Assembly (NCBI GenBank): GCA_025360895.1
Contig: JANYBF010000545.1
Span: 1-8,133 of the forward strand
Direction: 5' to 3'
DNA from: Verrucomicrobiota bacterium
Lineage (GTDB): Bacteria > Verrucomicrobiota > Verrucomicrobiia > Limisphaerales > JADLHS01
Length of the DNA stretch: 8,133 nucleotides
Positions within the stretch are counted from its first letter, which is position 1. Every line of letters starts with the position of its first letter. The notes under the pieces are model-generated. The model was given only the letters and a program-made list of their open reading frames with translations, had not been told where the DNA came from and did no database searches. This document shows positions 1 to 6,065 of the stretch, piece after piece. The position numbers were made by a program, and so were the translations under genes.

Positions 1-1676
1 TAGGCGCGGAGTTCCTTGATCTTGAGTTCGCCGATTTTGTAGGCGAGCGCCTGCCCGGGCCAGACGATGTAGCGGTCCACTTCCACGGTCACGTCGTGCT
101 CGTTCTTGCTGGCGTTGGCGAGGAAGTAATCAATCGCCTGCTGCCGCGTCCAGCCCTTGGCGTGCAGCCCCGTATCCACGACCAGCCGGATCGCGCGCCA
201 CATTTCATAAACCAGCTGGCCAAACTTCGCGTAGGGGTCCTGGTAAAAACCCATCTCCGGGCCGAGACTTTCGGCGTAGAGGCCCCAACCCTCCACGAAT
301 GCGGTGTAGCTGCCGTGCTTGCGGAAGTCCGGCACGTCGTCCAGTTCCTGCGCCAACGCGATTTGCAGGTGATGGCCGGGAACGGCTTCGTGCAACGTCA
401 GAGCTTCCATCTCCCACTTGAGCCGCGTCTCGACGGCGTAGGTGTTGGCGTAGAAATATCCGGGCCGCCCGGCCGGTGGGGAGCCCGGTTGATAGTAGGC
501 GGTGGTCTGCGATTTCGCAGCGTAGTCCGGAACCGGTAACACGCCGTAGGGAAGGCGCGGCAGTTTGCCAAAGAGCCGGGCGAGTTCCGGATCGGCGCGT
601 TTGCAGATGTCGCGATACCCGCGCAATAAATCGTCGGCGTTGGTGTAGGCGAAGCGCGGGTCGGTGCGCAGGAATGTCAAAAACTCATTAAAGCTGCCTT
701 TGAAGCCTGTTGTCTTGATGACCTTGTCCATCTCGCCGCGAATCCGCTTCACCTCCGACAGGCCAAGCTCGTGTATCTCTTCGGGCGTGAGCCGGGTCGT
801 CGTGGAAACGCGGGCGCTGTATTCGTACCACATCTTCCCATCGGGCATATCGTTCATGGCGATGGTTTCACGGGCACCAGGCAGATATTGGTTTACGAGG
901 AACTCGTGCAATTTCCCAAACGCCGGGATGATCTTTTCTTTCAATGCCGTTTCCGCTTCCTGTCCCAGCCGCGTCTGTTGCGCGGCGGGGATTTCGACCG
1001 GAAACTTCCGGAAGCTTTCGAGCAGGGCGTTCTTTAGCGGGTCGGCTTCCATTTGGTTTTTCACCTGCTGCGGCACATCACGCAGCGTGATGCGCGGTGG
1101 GGTAATCCCCGCCGCCACGCCTTGCTTCAGCAATACGATAGTCTGGTCAATCAGCGCGGGTACACCATTGAGGCGCGCAACCATGTTTTCATAATCCTTG
1201 ACGGTGGTGTGGGGTGCGATTTCGAGCATTTGCGCGATGTCCTGCTGGATGCCGCTGAGTTGGGTGATTTGAAAATACTCTCCCGGAAACCGCGTGCCCT
1301 CCACGGCCAGTTCATAGTTTTTACGGAACAGGTCGTAACTGAGTTGATCGGCCGCGTTGAGGTTCGCGCGGTTGATGGCGCGGATGACTTTGAGCGGCGA
1401 TTGCAACTCCCGCTTCCGCCGCGTGATGGCATCAAGCGAAATATCCGACCACCGATCATTCTGTCCGGGAAAGCCGACTTCCGTGGCGAACTCCGGGCTT
1501 TCGATCATGGAATGTTCCCAATCCAGTTTGAACAACTGGTGCAACCGCTCGGGGTCGCTGGTCTTGGCAGTGGCGAGCGCGGCGCAATCGCGTTCGTAAT
1601 TCGATTCAGCCGGCGCGGCAAAGATCAATACCGGCAGCGCAATCAATAAACAGCCCATCAGTAAAAAATGTTTCAT
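1..1676 (-). CDS. Secreted DUF885-family metallopeptidase-like protein (C-terminus cut by window edge)
   Basis: Reading the minus strand from the ATG at 1676 gives 558 uninterrupted codons to the window edge. Residues 1-23 form a signal peptide: Lys2, then a hydrophobic LLMGCLLIALPVLIFA run, ending in an AAPA cleavage region, so the product is probably periplasmic or exported. The rest matches the DUF885 family. It carries HEAVPGHH at residues 429-436 (DNA 392-369), a gluzincin-like HExxxGHH zinc motif, and FVEGWGLYAE with Glu462 as the likely third ligand. Family members are often described as uncharacterised metallo-carboxypeptidase-like enzymes; the substrate cannot be told from sequence. 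Families usually run about 560-600 residues, so only the last few tens of residues (after IKELRA) should be missing. The start lies just 19 bp after the T-run of the icd terminator and has no clear Shine-Dalgarno sequence. Family assignment is secure, peptidase activity is family inference. Confidence 0.9.
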   Translation of the reverse strand, partial: MKHFLLMGCLLIALPVLIFAAPAESNYERDCAALATAKTSDPERLHQLFKLDWEHSMIESPEFATEVGFPGQNDRWSDISLDAITRRKRELQSPLKVIRAINRANLNAADQLSYDLFRKNYELAVEGTRFPGEYFQITQLSGIQQDIAQMLEIAPHTTVKDYENMVARLNGVPALIDQTIVLLKQGVAAGITPPRITLRDVPQQVKNQMEADPLKNALLESFRKFPVEIPAAQQTRLGQEAETALKEKIIPAFGKLHEFLVNQYLPGARETIAMNDMPDGKMWYEYSARVSTTTRLTPEEIHELGLSEVKRIRGEMDKVIKTTGFKGSFNEFLTFLRTDPRFAYTNADDLLRGYRDICKRADPELARLFGKLPRLPYGVLPVPDYAAKSQTTAYYQPGSPPAGRPGYFYANTYAVETRLKWEMEALTLHEAVPGHHLQIALAQELDDVPDFRKHGSYTAFVEGWGLYAESLGPEMGFYQDPYAKFGQLVYEMWRAIRLVVDTGLHAKGWTRQQAIDYFLANASKNEHDVTVEVDRYIVWPGQALAYKIGELKIKELRA

Positions 1677-1695
1677 GAAATCGTTCGCATTCTAC

Positions 1696-1730
1696 AAAAA
1701 AACCGGGACGGCCAAGTAGCGGTCCCGGTT
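1696..1730 (-). terminator. Rho-independent terminator after icd
   Basis: On the minus strand a perfect 9-bp stem, AACCGGGAC (1730-1722) with GTCCCGGTT (1709-1701), closes a 12-nt loop and runs into a T tract (seven T in total counting the last two stem bases, 1702-1696). It begins 22 bp after the icd stop codon and is correctly oriented to end icd transcription. Its end is only 19 bp upstream of the DUF885 start codon, so that gene must use read-through or a promoter lying inside or upstream of the hairpin. Confidence 0.9.
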
Positions 1731-1752
1731 AACCATAATCTGCCGGAAGCTG

Positions 1753-3069
1753 CTACATGTGACTGATGATATTATCCCCAAACGCCGAGCACTTGATTTC
1801 GGTCGCGCCTTCCATCTGGCGGGCGAAGTCGTAGGTGACGCGCTTGCTGGCAATCGCGCCGTTCAGGCCCTTGAGAATCAGGTCCGCCGCTTCCGTCCAA
1901 CCGAGATAGCGCAACATCATTTCGCCGGACAACACCACGCTGCCCGGGTTGACCATGTCTTTGCCCGCATACTTGGGCGCGGTGCCGTGCGTCGCCTCGA
2001 AAATGGCGTGACCACTGATGTAATTGATGTTGCCGCCAGGCGCGATGCCGATGCCGCCGACTTGTGCGGCGAGTGCGTCGCTGAGGTAATCGCCGTTAAG
2101 GTTCAGGGTGGCGATCACGTCAAAATCCGTCGGGCGGGTGAGGACTTGTTGCAGCGTGATGTCGGCGATGGCGTCCTTGATCACGATGCCCGCGCCGGGT
2201 TTGCCCTCGGGAATCTTGCACCACGGCCCGCCGTCAATTTCTTCCGCGCCGAAATACTTCTTCGCCGTCTCGTAACCCCAGTCGCGAAACGCGCCTTCGG
2301 TGTACTTCATGATGTTGCCCTTGTGGACAATCGTCACGCTCTTGCGGTTATTTTTGATCGCGTAAGCAATCGCACTGTGGATCAACCGCACACTGCCGCT
2401 GTAGCTGACCGGCTTGATCCCGATGCCGACCGCGACATCCGTCGGAAAATCCTTCACGCCGACTGCCGCCCAAAACTCCGCCGCTTTCTCCTTGGAGTTA
2501 AAACGAATTTTCTTAAACGCGGCGGGCAGTTCCTTCTCGATGAAGTCCATGATCTTCGTCGCCTCGACCGAGCCGGCCTGGTAATCAATGCCCGCGTAAA
2601 TATCTTCGGTGTTTTCGCGGAAAATGGTCATGTCCACCTTCTCGGGATGTTTCACGGGCGAGGGCACCCCGGCAAACCATTGTACTGGGCGCAGGCAGAC
2701 GTACAGGTCAAGCATCTGGCGCAGTGCGACATTAAGTGAACGGATGCCACCACCGATGGGCGTGGTGAGCGGGCCTTTGATGCCGACGAGATATTCGCGA
2801 AAGGCCTCGACGGTGTCGTCGGGGAGCCAGTTGTCGAATTTATTCTTCGCCGCCTCGCCGGCGAAAACCTCGAACCACGAAATCTTCCGCTTGCCGCCAT
2901 AGGCTTTTTGCACGGCGGCATCGAACACGCGCTCGCTCGCGGCCCAGATGTCCGGACCGGTACCGTCGCCGCGAATGAACGGGACAATGGGCTTTACCGG
3001 CACGCTAAGCTTGCCGGCTTGGATGGAGATTTTTCCGCCGACGGGCGGGGTGACATCTTTGTAGGCCAT
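1753..3069 (-). CDS. icd: Isocitrate dehydrogenase, NADP-dependent
   Basis: This 438-residue protein catalyses oxidative decarboxylation of isocitrate to 2-oxoglutarate in the TCA cycle and is cytosolic. It is collinear with E. coli Icd (416 aa), with an insertion of about 20 residues around positions 180-220. Substrate-binding residues are all present: Ser111, Asn113 and Arg117 in GIRSLNVALRQ, Arg127 in CLRPV, Arg151 and Tyr158 in FRENTEDIYAG, and Lys250 in HKGNIMKYTEGAF. Metal-binding Asp303, Asp327 and Asp331 (NLNGDYLSD) are also present. NADP specificity is indicated by Lys366-Tyr367 (HGTAPKYAG), Tyr413 (VTYDF) and Arg417, matching E. coli K344/Y345/Y391/R395. Ser111 corresponds to the residue phosphorylated by AceK in enterics, but no kinase gene is in the window. 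It is preceded by an 81-bp AT-rich leader and followed by an intrinsic terminator, so it is probably transcribed on its own. There is no clear Shine-Dalgarno sequence before the ATG. Confidence 0.98.
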   Translation of the reverse strand: MAYKDVTPPVGGKISIQAGKLSVPVKPIVPFIRGDGTGPDIWAASERVFDAAVQKAYGGKRKISWFEVFAGEAAKNKFDNWLPDDTVEAFREYLVGIKGPLTTPIGGGIRSLNVALRQMLDLYVCLRPVQWFAGVPSPVKHPEKVDMTIFRENTEDIYAGIDYQAGSVEATKIMDFIEKELPAAFKKIRFNSKEKAAEFWAAVGVKDFPTDVAVGIGIKPVSYSGSVRLIHSAIAYAIKNNRKSVTIVHKGNIMKYTEGAFRDWGYETAKKYFGAEEIDGGPWCKIPEGKPGAGIVIKDAIADITLQQVLTRPTDFDVIATLNLNGDYLSDALAAQVGGIGIAPGGNINYISGHAIFEATHGTAPKYAGKDMVNPGSVVLSGEMMLRYLGWTEAADLILKGLNGAIASKRVTYDFARQMEGATEIKCSAFGDNIISHM

Positions 3070-3071
3070 GG

Positions 3072-3083
3072 TTTGAATTCAAA
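3072..3083. repeat. 12-bp perfect palindrome in the icd leader
   Basis: TTTGAATTCAAA is a perfect palindrome ending 2 bp before the icd start codon, in the place where a ribosome binding site would be. It could be a regulator half-site pair or simply part of the AT-rich leader. No function can be assigned from one copy. Confidence 0.35.
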
Positions 3084-3150
3084 TTTAATTTAACGAGGTA
3101 AAGAGAACGGCTGAATACATTGAAAATCAAGGAAAGAAAACATCCGGCGG

Positions 3151-3966
3151 TCAGGGGCTTGCCAGTTTCGGGAAGAAGCTTTGCGCAGCGTGGCAGGTGG
3201 TTGCGCTGAGTTCTTCCAGGGAACAACCTTTGACCTGGGCAATCGTTTCAGAAATTTCCCTTACATAGGCAGGCTCGCAGCGTTTGCCGCGATAGGGCAC
3301 GGGCGCGAGATACGGGCAGTCGGTTTCAAGCATGAACTTTCCCAATGGCGTGGCGGCCACCGTGTCGCGCACATTCTGACCATTCTTGAACGTGACGATA
3401 CCGGTGAAGCTAACGAGCGATCCGAGGGCCAGCACGCGTTGCATCGCGGCGGCATCACTGGCAAAACAATGGAATACGCCGCGCACGCGATCACCAAAGG
3501 ACTCCAAATGCGTCAGCGTTTCCGCAAAACAATCACCGCGCTGGTGGATAACGCAGTTTAGTCCGGTTTCGGCGGCAACTTCGAGGTGTTGCCGAAAGAG
3601 TTTGGCCTGGCGATGCTGATAATTTTCATCGTCCACGGATGTTCCGCCGTGCGAACTCGGCAGGCGATAGTAATCCAGTCCGGTTTCGCCGAGCGCGACG
3701 ACTTTGGGATGCTGCGTCAGCTCGCGCAAGGCGGGGCGGATATCGTCCGGCGCTTCGAGGACATGGGATGGGTGCCAGCCGACGACGGCATAGATGTCGG
3801 GGTGTTCCTCGGCGAGCTTGATCGCGCGAGCACTGCTCGCGAAGTCGGTGCCGATGGAAATGATTTTCGTGATCCCGGCCGCTCGTGCGCGGGCGATGAC
3901 TTGCTGGATCTCCCGCGCGAAGTCGGAATGATTCAAGTGCGCGTGCGTGTCGAAAAAAACAGCCAT
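3151..3966 (-). CDS. tatD: TatD-family metal-dependent hydrolase (putative DNase)
   Basis: This 271-residue TIM-barrel amidohydrolase belongs to the TatD DNase family (usual length about 250-270). The expected two-metal ligands are all visible: His8 and His10 in FFDTHAHLNH, Glu94 in ALGETGLDYY, His141 in CVIHQR, His166 in GVFHCF, and Asp216 in LETDCPYLAP. Characterised members are cytoplasmic 3'-5' exonucleases or deoxyribonucleases linked to DNA repair and turnover; the substrate here is not shown by sequence. A loop of roughly ten extra residues (around 103-115, SSHGGTSVDDEN) follows the Glu94 strand. The ATG at 3966 lies 20 bp after the stop of the NDK-like gene, with GGGTG upstream as a weak ribosome site, so it is probably co-transcribed with that gene. 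The family call is secure; the symbol follows family convention, since paralogues such as ycfH exist. Confidence 0.93.
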   Translation of the reverse strand: MAVFFDTHAHLNHSDFAREIQQVIARARAAGITKIISIGTDFASSARAIKLAEEHPDIYAVVGWHPSHVLEAPDDIRPALRELTQHPKVVALGETGLDYYRLPSSHGGTSVDDENYQHRQAKLFRQHLEVAAETGLNCVIHQRGDCFAETLTHLESFGDRVRGVFHCFASDAAAMQRVLALGSLVSFTGIVTFKNGQNVRDTVAATPLGKFMLETDCPYLAPVPYRGKRCEPAYVREISETIAQVKGCSLEELSATTCHAAQSFFPKLASP

Positions 3967-3986
3967 CGCGCACCCGTTGCCGCTGG

Positions 3987-5159
3987 CTACGCGCCGGCGT
4001 AGAATTGTTCGACGAAGCGGCGGAAATTATTTTCCGCCGGCTTGACGATACCGAGTTCGCGGGTGGCGCTCTCCGGTGAGTCGCTGGCGTGTGCGGCGTT
4101 GACCATGATATTCTGGCCAAACTCGCGGCGGATGGAGCCGGGCGGGGCTTTCGACGGATCGGTCGGGCCGAGGACGTCGCGGATTTTGGCGACGGCGCCT
4201 ACGCCTTCATAGATCAGCGCGATGCACTTTTCCGAACCAGGTTGCGTATGCTCGCCGACTGGCAGTTCGGAGGGTGAACGACCGGCCATGAACCGGACAA
4301 TATTTTCGAACTGGTTGTCACCAAAAACGGGGCCGACGATTTCGCCCAGTTGCTTTTCCGTGTCGGCGGGGATGACGAAGCCGAGTTCCTTTTCCAATGC
4401 GACCTTAGCTTTGCCGGCGACCATGGCTTTGAGCTTGGTCCGAAGAACTTCACGCACCGGGCCATAGAACTCCATGGCATCCGCCACGCTCATCCGCAGC
4501 ACTTTGATGGCGACGATATAGAGGCCGGTGCGGGAGAAGAAATCAATCACGTTGCCGGGGCGGCCCGTGGGGAAACGAAAATTGTCCGGTTTGATTAACA
4601 CCAATGTGCGCTGCGGCGATTCAGCGGGTTGGTAGGTGATGGTGTTTTCGAGCAAGCCACCATCGGAATCTGAATACTGAGCCCACAGTTTGAGTTTGGC
4701 GTCGGCTTCGTCAACAGTCGGCGCGGCCAGGACGGCAGGTTCAAAGTAACGCACGGAGCCATCGTCACCATAGATCAGATCGCCGTACGTGTCGCGGATG
4801 GATTCTCCGACGCGGCGATCGGGGCCGAGATTGCCGACGACTGAACGCACTTTACGCACGGCGTCTTCGCCTTTAAACAACAACATCATCACGCGGCGAC
4901 GGCGACCGGTTTTTCCGTCGGGCGAGAGATTCTTCAAAATGTAATCGCGGATCAGTTCCTGAATCTTCCGATCTTGCGGGTCATTGGTGGAGATGATGGC
5001 TTCGGAGTATTTTTGGACCAACTCCGGGCCGGGGGCGAACATGCGCGCGGCGACAAGATCCAGCCCCGTGCGAGAGATGAGCCGGCTAAGAATGCCACCC
5101 GTGCGCGACTTGTGTAGCGAGTACGGCGTGATGATGACGTAGGCGAGTTGTTGGGACAT
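3987..5159 (-). CDS. Tandem nucleoside diphosphate kinase protein (degenerate N-domain, intact C-domain)
   Basis: This 390-residue protein consists of two NDK-like domains. Canonical NDK has about 140-150 residues and transfers the gamma-phosphate between NTPs and NDPs through a phosphohistidine. The second domain (about 184-390) keeps the full active site: Lys190 (LIKPD), Tyr232, Arg327, Thr333 (GPTDP), Arg344 (SIRREFG), Asn354 and catalytic His357 in NAAHASDSPESA. It carries an insertion of about 50 residues between Tyr232 and FENIVRFMAGRSP (284-296). The first domain (about 5-145) has the same layout, including RKVRSVVGNLG and ESIRDTYG. It has lost the Lys (ITPYS instead of IKPD) and the catalytic His (YGDDGSV in place of NxxHxSDS), so it is probably a structural or regulatory pseudo-domain. 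The start at 5159 was chosen because upstream codons overlap the DUF5679 gene and do not resemble NDK. It lies 8 bp after that gene's stop, implying translational coupling. Confidence 0.9.
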   Translation of the reverse strand: MSQQLAYVIITPYSLHKSRTGGILSRLISRTGLDLVAARMFAPGPELVQKYSEAIISTNDPQDRKIQELIRDYILKNLSPDGKTGRRRRVMMLLFKGEDAVRKVRSVVGNLGPDRRVGESIRDTYGDLIYGDDGSVRYFEPAVLAAPTVDEADAKLKLWAQYSDSDGGLLENTITYQPAESPQRTLVLIKPDNFRFPTGRPGNVIDFFSRTGLYIVAIKVLRMSVADAMEFYGPVREVLRTKLKAMVAGKAKVALEKELGFVIPADTEKQLGEIVGPVFGDNQFENIVRFMAGRSPSELPVGEHTQPGSEKCIALIYEGVGAVAKIRDVLGPTDPSKAPPGSIRREFGQNIMVNAAHASDSPESATRELGIVKPAENNFRRFVEQFYAGA

Positions 5160-5167
5160 AGACAACT

Positions 5168-5362
5168 TCAACCGACAGCGGGCGGTGGCGCGGACGGAGG
5201 GGTGGCGGGCGGGACGGCCTTGCCGCCCAGAATCTTGAACATGACGGTGCCACAGGTGGGGCACTTGCCTTTGATGGCTTTGCGCCCGTTTTTCATGACT
5301 TCCTCGACGCCATCGGTTATTTCCTTCTTGGCTTTACACTTAACGCAGTATCCTTCGGCCAT
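5168..5362 (-). CDS. DUF5679-like zinc-ribbon protein
   Basis: This 64-residue protein has two CxxC knuckles, Cys6/Cys9 (YCVKC) and Cys34/Cys37 (CPTCG), spaced as in a zinc ribbon. The linker contains NGRKAIKGKCPTCG, typical of DUF5679 proteins. Residues 51-62 are an Ala/Pro-rich, probably disordered tail (VPPATPPSAPPPA). No reaction is implied; such small ribbons usually bind nucleic acid or a protein partner. It is the first gene of the apparent operon with the NDK-like and TatD genes, separated from the NDK start by 8 bp. There is no convincing Shine-Dalgarno sequence before the ATG, only the A-rich GAAAAAACTT. Confidence 0.85.
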   Translation of the reverse strand: MAEGYCVKCKAKKEITDGVEEVMKNGRKAIKGKCPTCGTVMFKILGGKAVPPATPPSAPPPAVG

Positions 5363-5499
5363 AAGTTTTTTCGGAACCGCAACGCATCATGCGCCGGACG
5401 GTAACACGCAGGAGTGTGTGGGCGGCAAGAGTCGCCGTCAACTCTCGAAAGACTTTTCCCGGTTCTCCGTTGTACGGATTGAAATTGTAACCAGTTAGG

Positions 5500-5515
5500 C
5501 TTCAAAGCATTGAAG
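5500..5515. repeat. Small inverted repeat
   Basis: CTTCAA (5500-5505) and TTGAAG (5510-5515) are perfect 6-bp arms around the 4-nt loop AGCA. The arms share their core with the hairpin at 5696-5717. Neither is followed by a T tract. Confidence 0.4.
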
Positions 5516-5695
5516 TTGTAGTGAAGCTAGTGGCGATGAGCAAATCGAGTCCGGTCGGCATACTGGAAAGGAAGCACTGCCGTCGCTAACTCAGGTGAAG
5601 CGCTTTCGTCAAAGTTCATAGAAAGTCTGGCTGCTTAGGCAAGCAAACAAGCTTCCAGCGAATTTCCAGAACAGCCACCCAATCTCCTGTCCGCT

Positions 5696-5717
5696 GATTT
5701 GAAGCAAACTTCAAATC
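5696..5717. repeat. 9-bp perfect hairpin downstream of the isomerase fragment
   Basis: GATTTGAAG (5696-5704) and CTTCAAATC (5709-5717) are perfect arms around the loop CAAA. On the minus strand it lies 37 bp beyond the stop codon of the broken isomerase copy. It could be a rho-independent-like terminator lacking a T tract, or a repetitive intergenic hairpin. Confidence 0.55.
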
Positions 5718-5754
5718 GTTTCGCTAAAACTGAACCCAACGAGGCCCACCCCGC

Positions 5755-5854
5755 TCACTTGCCCAGCAAATGCTCGATCACCAACTGGTCGAGCGCCGCG
5801 TAGTTGCGATCAACTATAAGTTGTTTGGCGGTCTTCTCGTCGTACGTGCGCGCC
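5755..5854. repeat. 100-bp direct repeat, copy A (isomerase 3'-end fragment)
   Basis: This segment aligns without gaps to 6558-6657 in the same orientation, with 12 mismatches (88% identity). It covers the last 33 codons (stop included) plus one base of the XylA-like gene. Only four residues differ and several changes are synonymous. This suggests the copy diverged under selection, as part of a working gene, before it was cut off. Similarity stops abruptly at 5854 on one side and at the stop codon on the other. Confidence 0.93.
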
Positions 5855-5970
5855 GACGATTTGAAGCGCTAGACTTCGGCCAACTGCTCCTGGAGTTTCA
5901 GTTTGGGATTGGGAATGAACCTCCGCCTGGGTCAATATGCCTCTTTTGCTGAACGCTGATTCAGGTTCAT
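5755..5970 (-). pseudogene. Broken chimeric frame: recombinase N-terminus fused to isomerase C-terminus
   Basis: From the ATG at 5970 one frame of 72 codons runs to the TGA at 5757-5755, interrupted by a TGA at codon 13 and a TAG at codon 34. Codons 18-37 read FIPNPKLKLQEQLAEV, stop, RFK. This resembles the start of the core-binding (SAM-like) N-terminal domain of integron-type tyrosine recombinases, where NPKxKLxxQxxEVxRFKHYSxRTE is typical. From codon 40 the frame reads ARTYDEKTAKQL and continues to HLLGK, which is the C-terminal 32 residues of the XylA-like protein at 6558-7598 with four substitutions. No catalytic recombinase residues survive, so the frame is non-functional. The recombinase identification rests on about 20 residues and is tentative; the isomerase-derived half is certain. 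Confidence 0.6.
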
Positions 5971-6035
5971 TTCGACTCCAAATTCCTCTCGACAAAATAC
6001 TTTGCCAAGCCGAAAGTCGAATCCATGAAGCTTGC

Positions 6036-6064
6036 TAGACTGCAAACTCGCGGTTCAGTATAAG
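6036..6064 (+). promoter_or_regulatory. Candidate sigma70-type promoter for the small exported protein
   Basis: TAGACT (6036-6041) and TATAAG (6059-6064) are separated by exactly 17 bp, matching the consensus at 4/6 and 5/6 positions. Transcription would start near 6071, leaving only about 6 nt before the ATG at 6077. It lies in the gap between the recombinase-like relic and the cassette-like gene, where an integron's cassette promoter would be expected. It could be a chance match. Confidence 0.25.
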
Positions 6065-6065
6065 G

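Larger units (their letters stand above)
5363..5754. other. Gene-poor region of lower GC with small hairpins
   Basis: About 390 bp upstream of the DUF5679 gene hold no convincing coding region on either strand. By eye it is poorer in GC than the flanking genes. It contains two short inverted repeats built around CTTCAA/TTGAAG (5500-5515 and 5696-5717). A short open minus-strand stretch around 5718-5610 (for example EIRWKLVCLPKQPDFL) has no start and no recognised family. The promoter of the DUF5679-NDK-tatD operon should lie in the left part, but no clear -35/-10 pair was found. Confidence 0.55.

Noticed and set aside
664..1649. Plus-strand open frames over 96-1649
   Set aside because: All overlap the uninterrupted DUF885 frame on the minus strand, which carries a signal peptide and a zinc motif; the plus-strand translations show no family features.
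1650..1676. Lipoprotein signal (LMGC) in the DUF885 protein
   Set aside because: The Cys is at residue 9, too early for a lipobox after a full hydrophobic core. A standard cleavage site follows at AAPA near residue 23.
1759..2739. Long plus-strand open frame opposite icd (326 codons)
   Set aside because: It is a GC-driven antisense shadow of icd. Its translation is rich in Arg, Asp and His and resembles no family, while the minus-strand frame matches isocitrate dehydrogenase throughout.
3076..3095. Bacteroidetes-type -7 box (TAnnTTTG) in the icd leader
   Set aside because: TAAATTTG occurs on the minus strand, but it lies too close to the start codon, has no -33 partner, and the gene content does not point to Bacteroidetes.
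5160..5264. Upstream extension of the NDK frame by 35 codons (ATG at 5264)
   Set aside because: The extra residues are Arg/His/Pro-rich, lie on top of the better-supported DUF5679 gene in another frame, and do not resemble NDK. The ATG at 5159 starts exactly where the NDK domain begins.
5493..5499. GTTAGGC, a perfect GTTRRRY core, as part of a second attC site
   Set aside because: No RYYYAAC partner lies 57-141 bp to its left, and the surrounding sequence does not form the expected nested arms.
5317..5505. 62-codon minus-strand frame starting at 5505
   Set aside because: It overlaps the DUF5679 gene out of frame and its translation has the look of random sequence. No ribosome site or family match was seen.
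5770..5952. Plus-strand 60-codon frame across the isomerase fragment
   Set aside because: It is the antisense of the duplicated isomerase end and the recombinase-like relic; the minus-strand reading explains it better.
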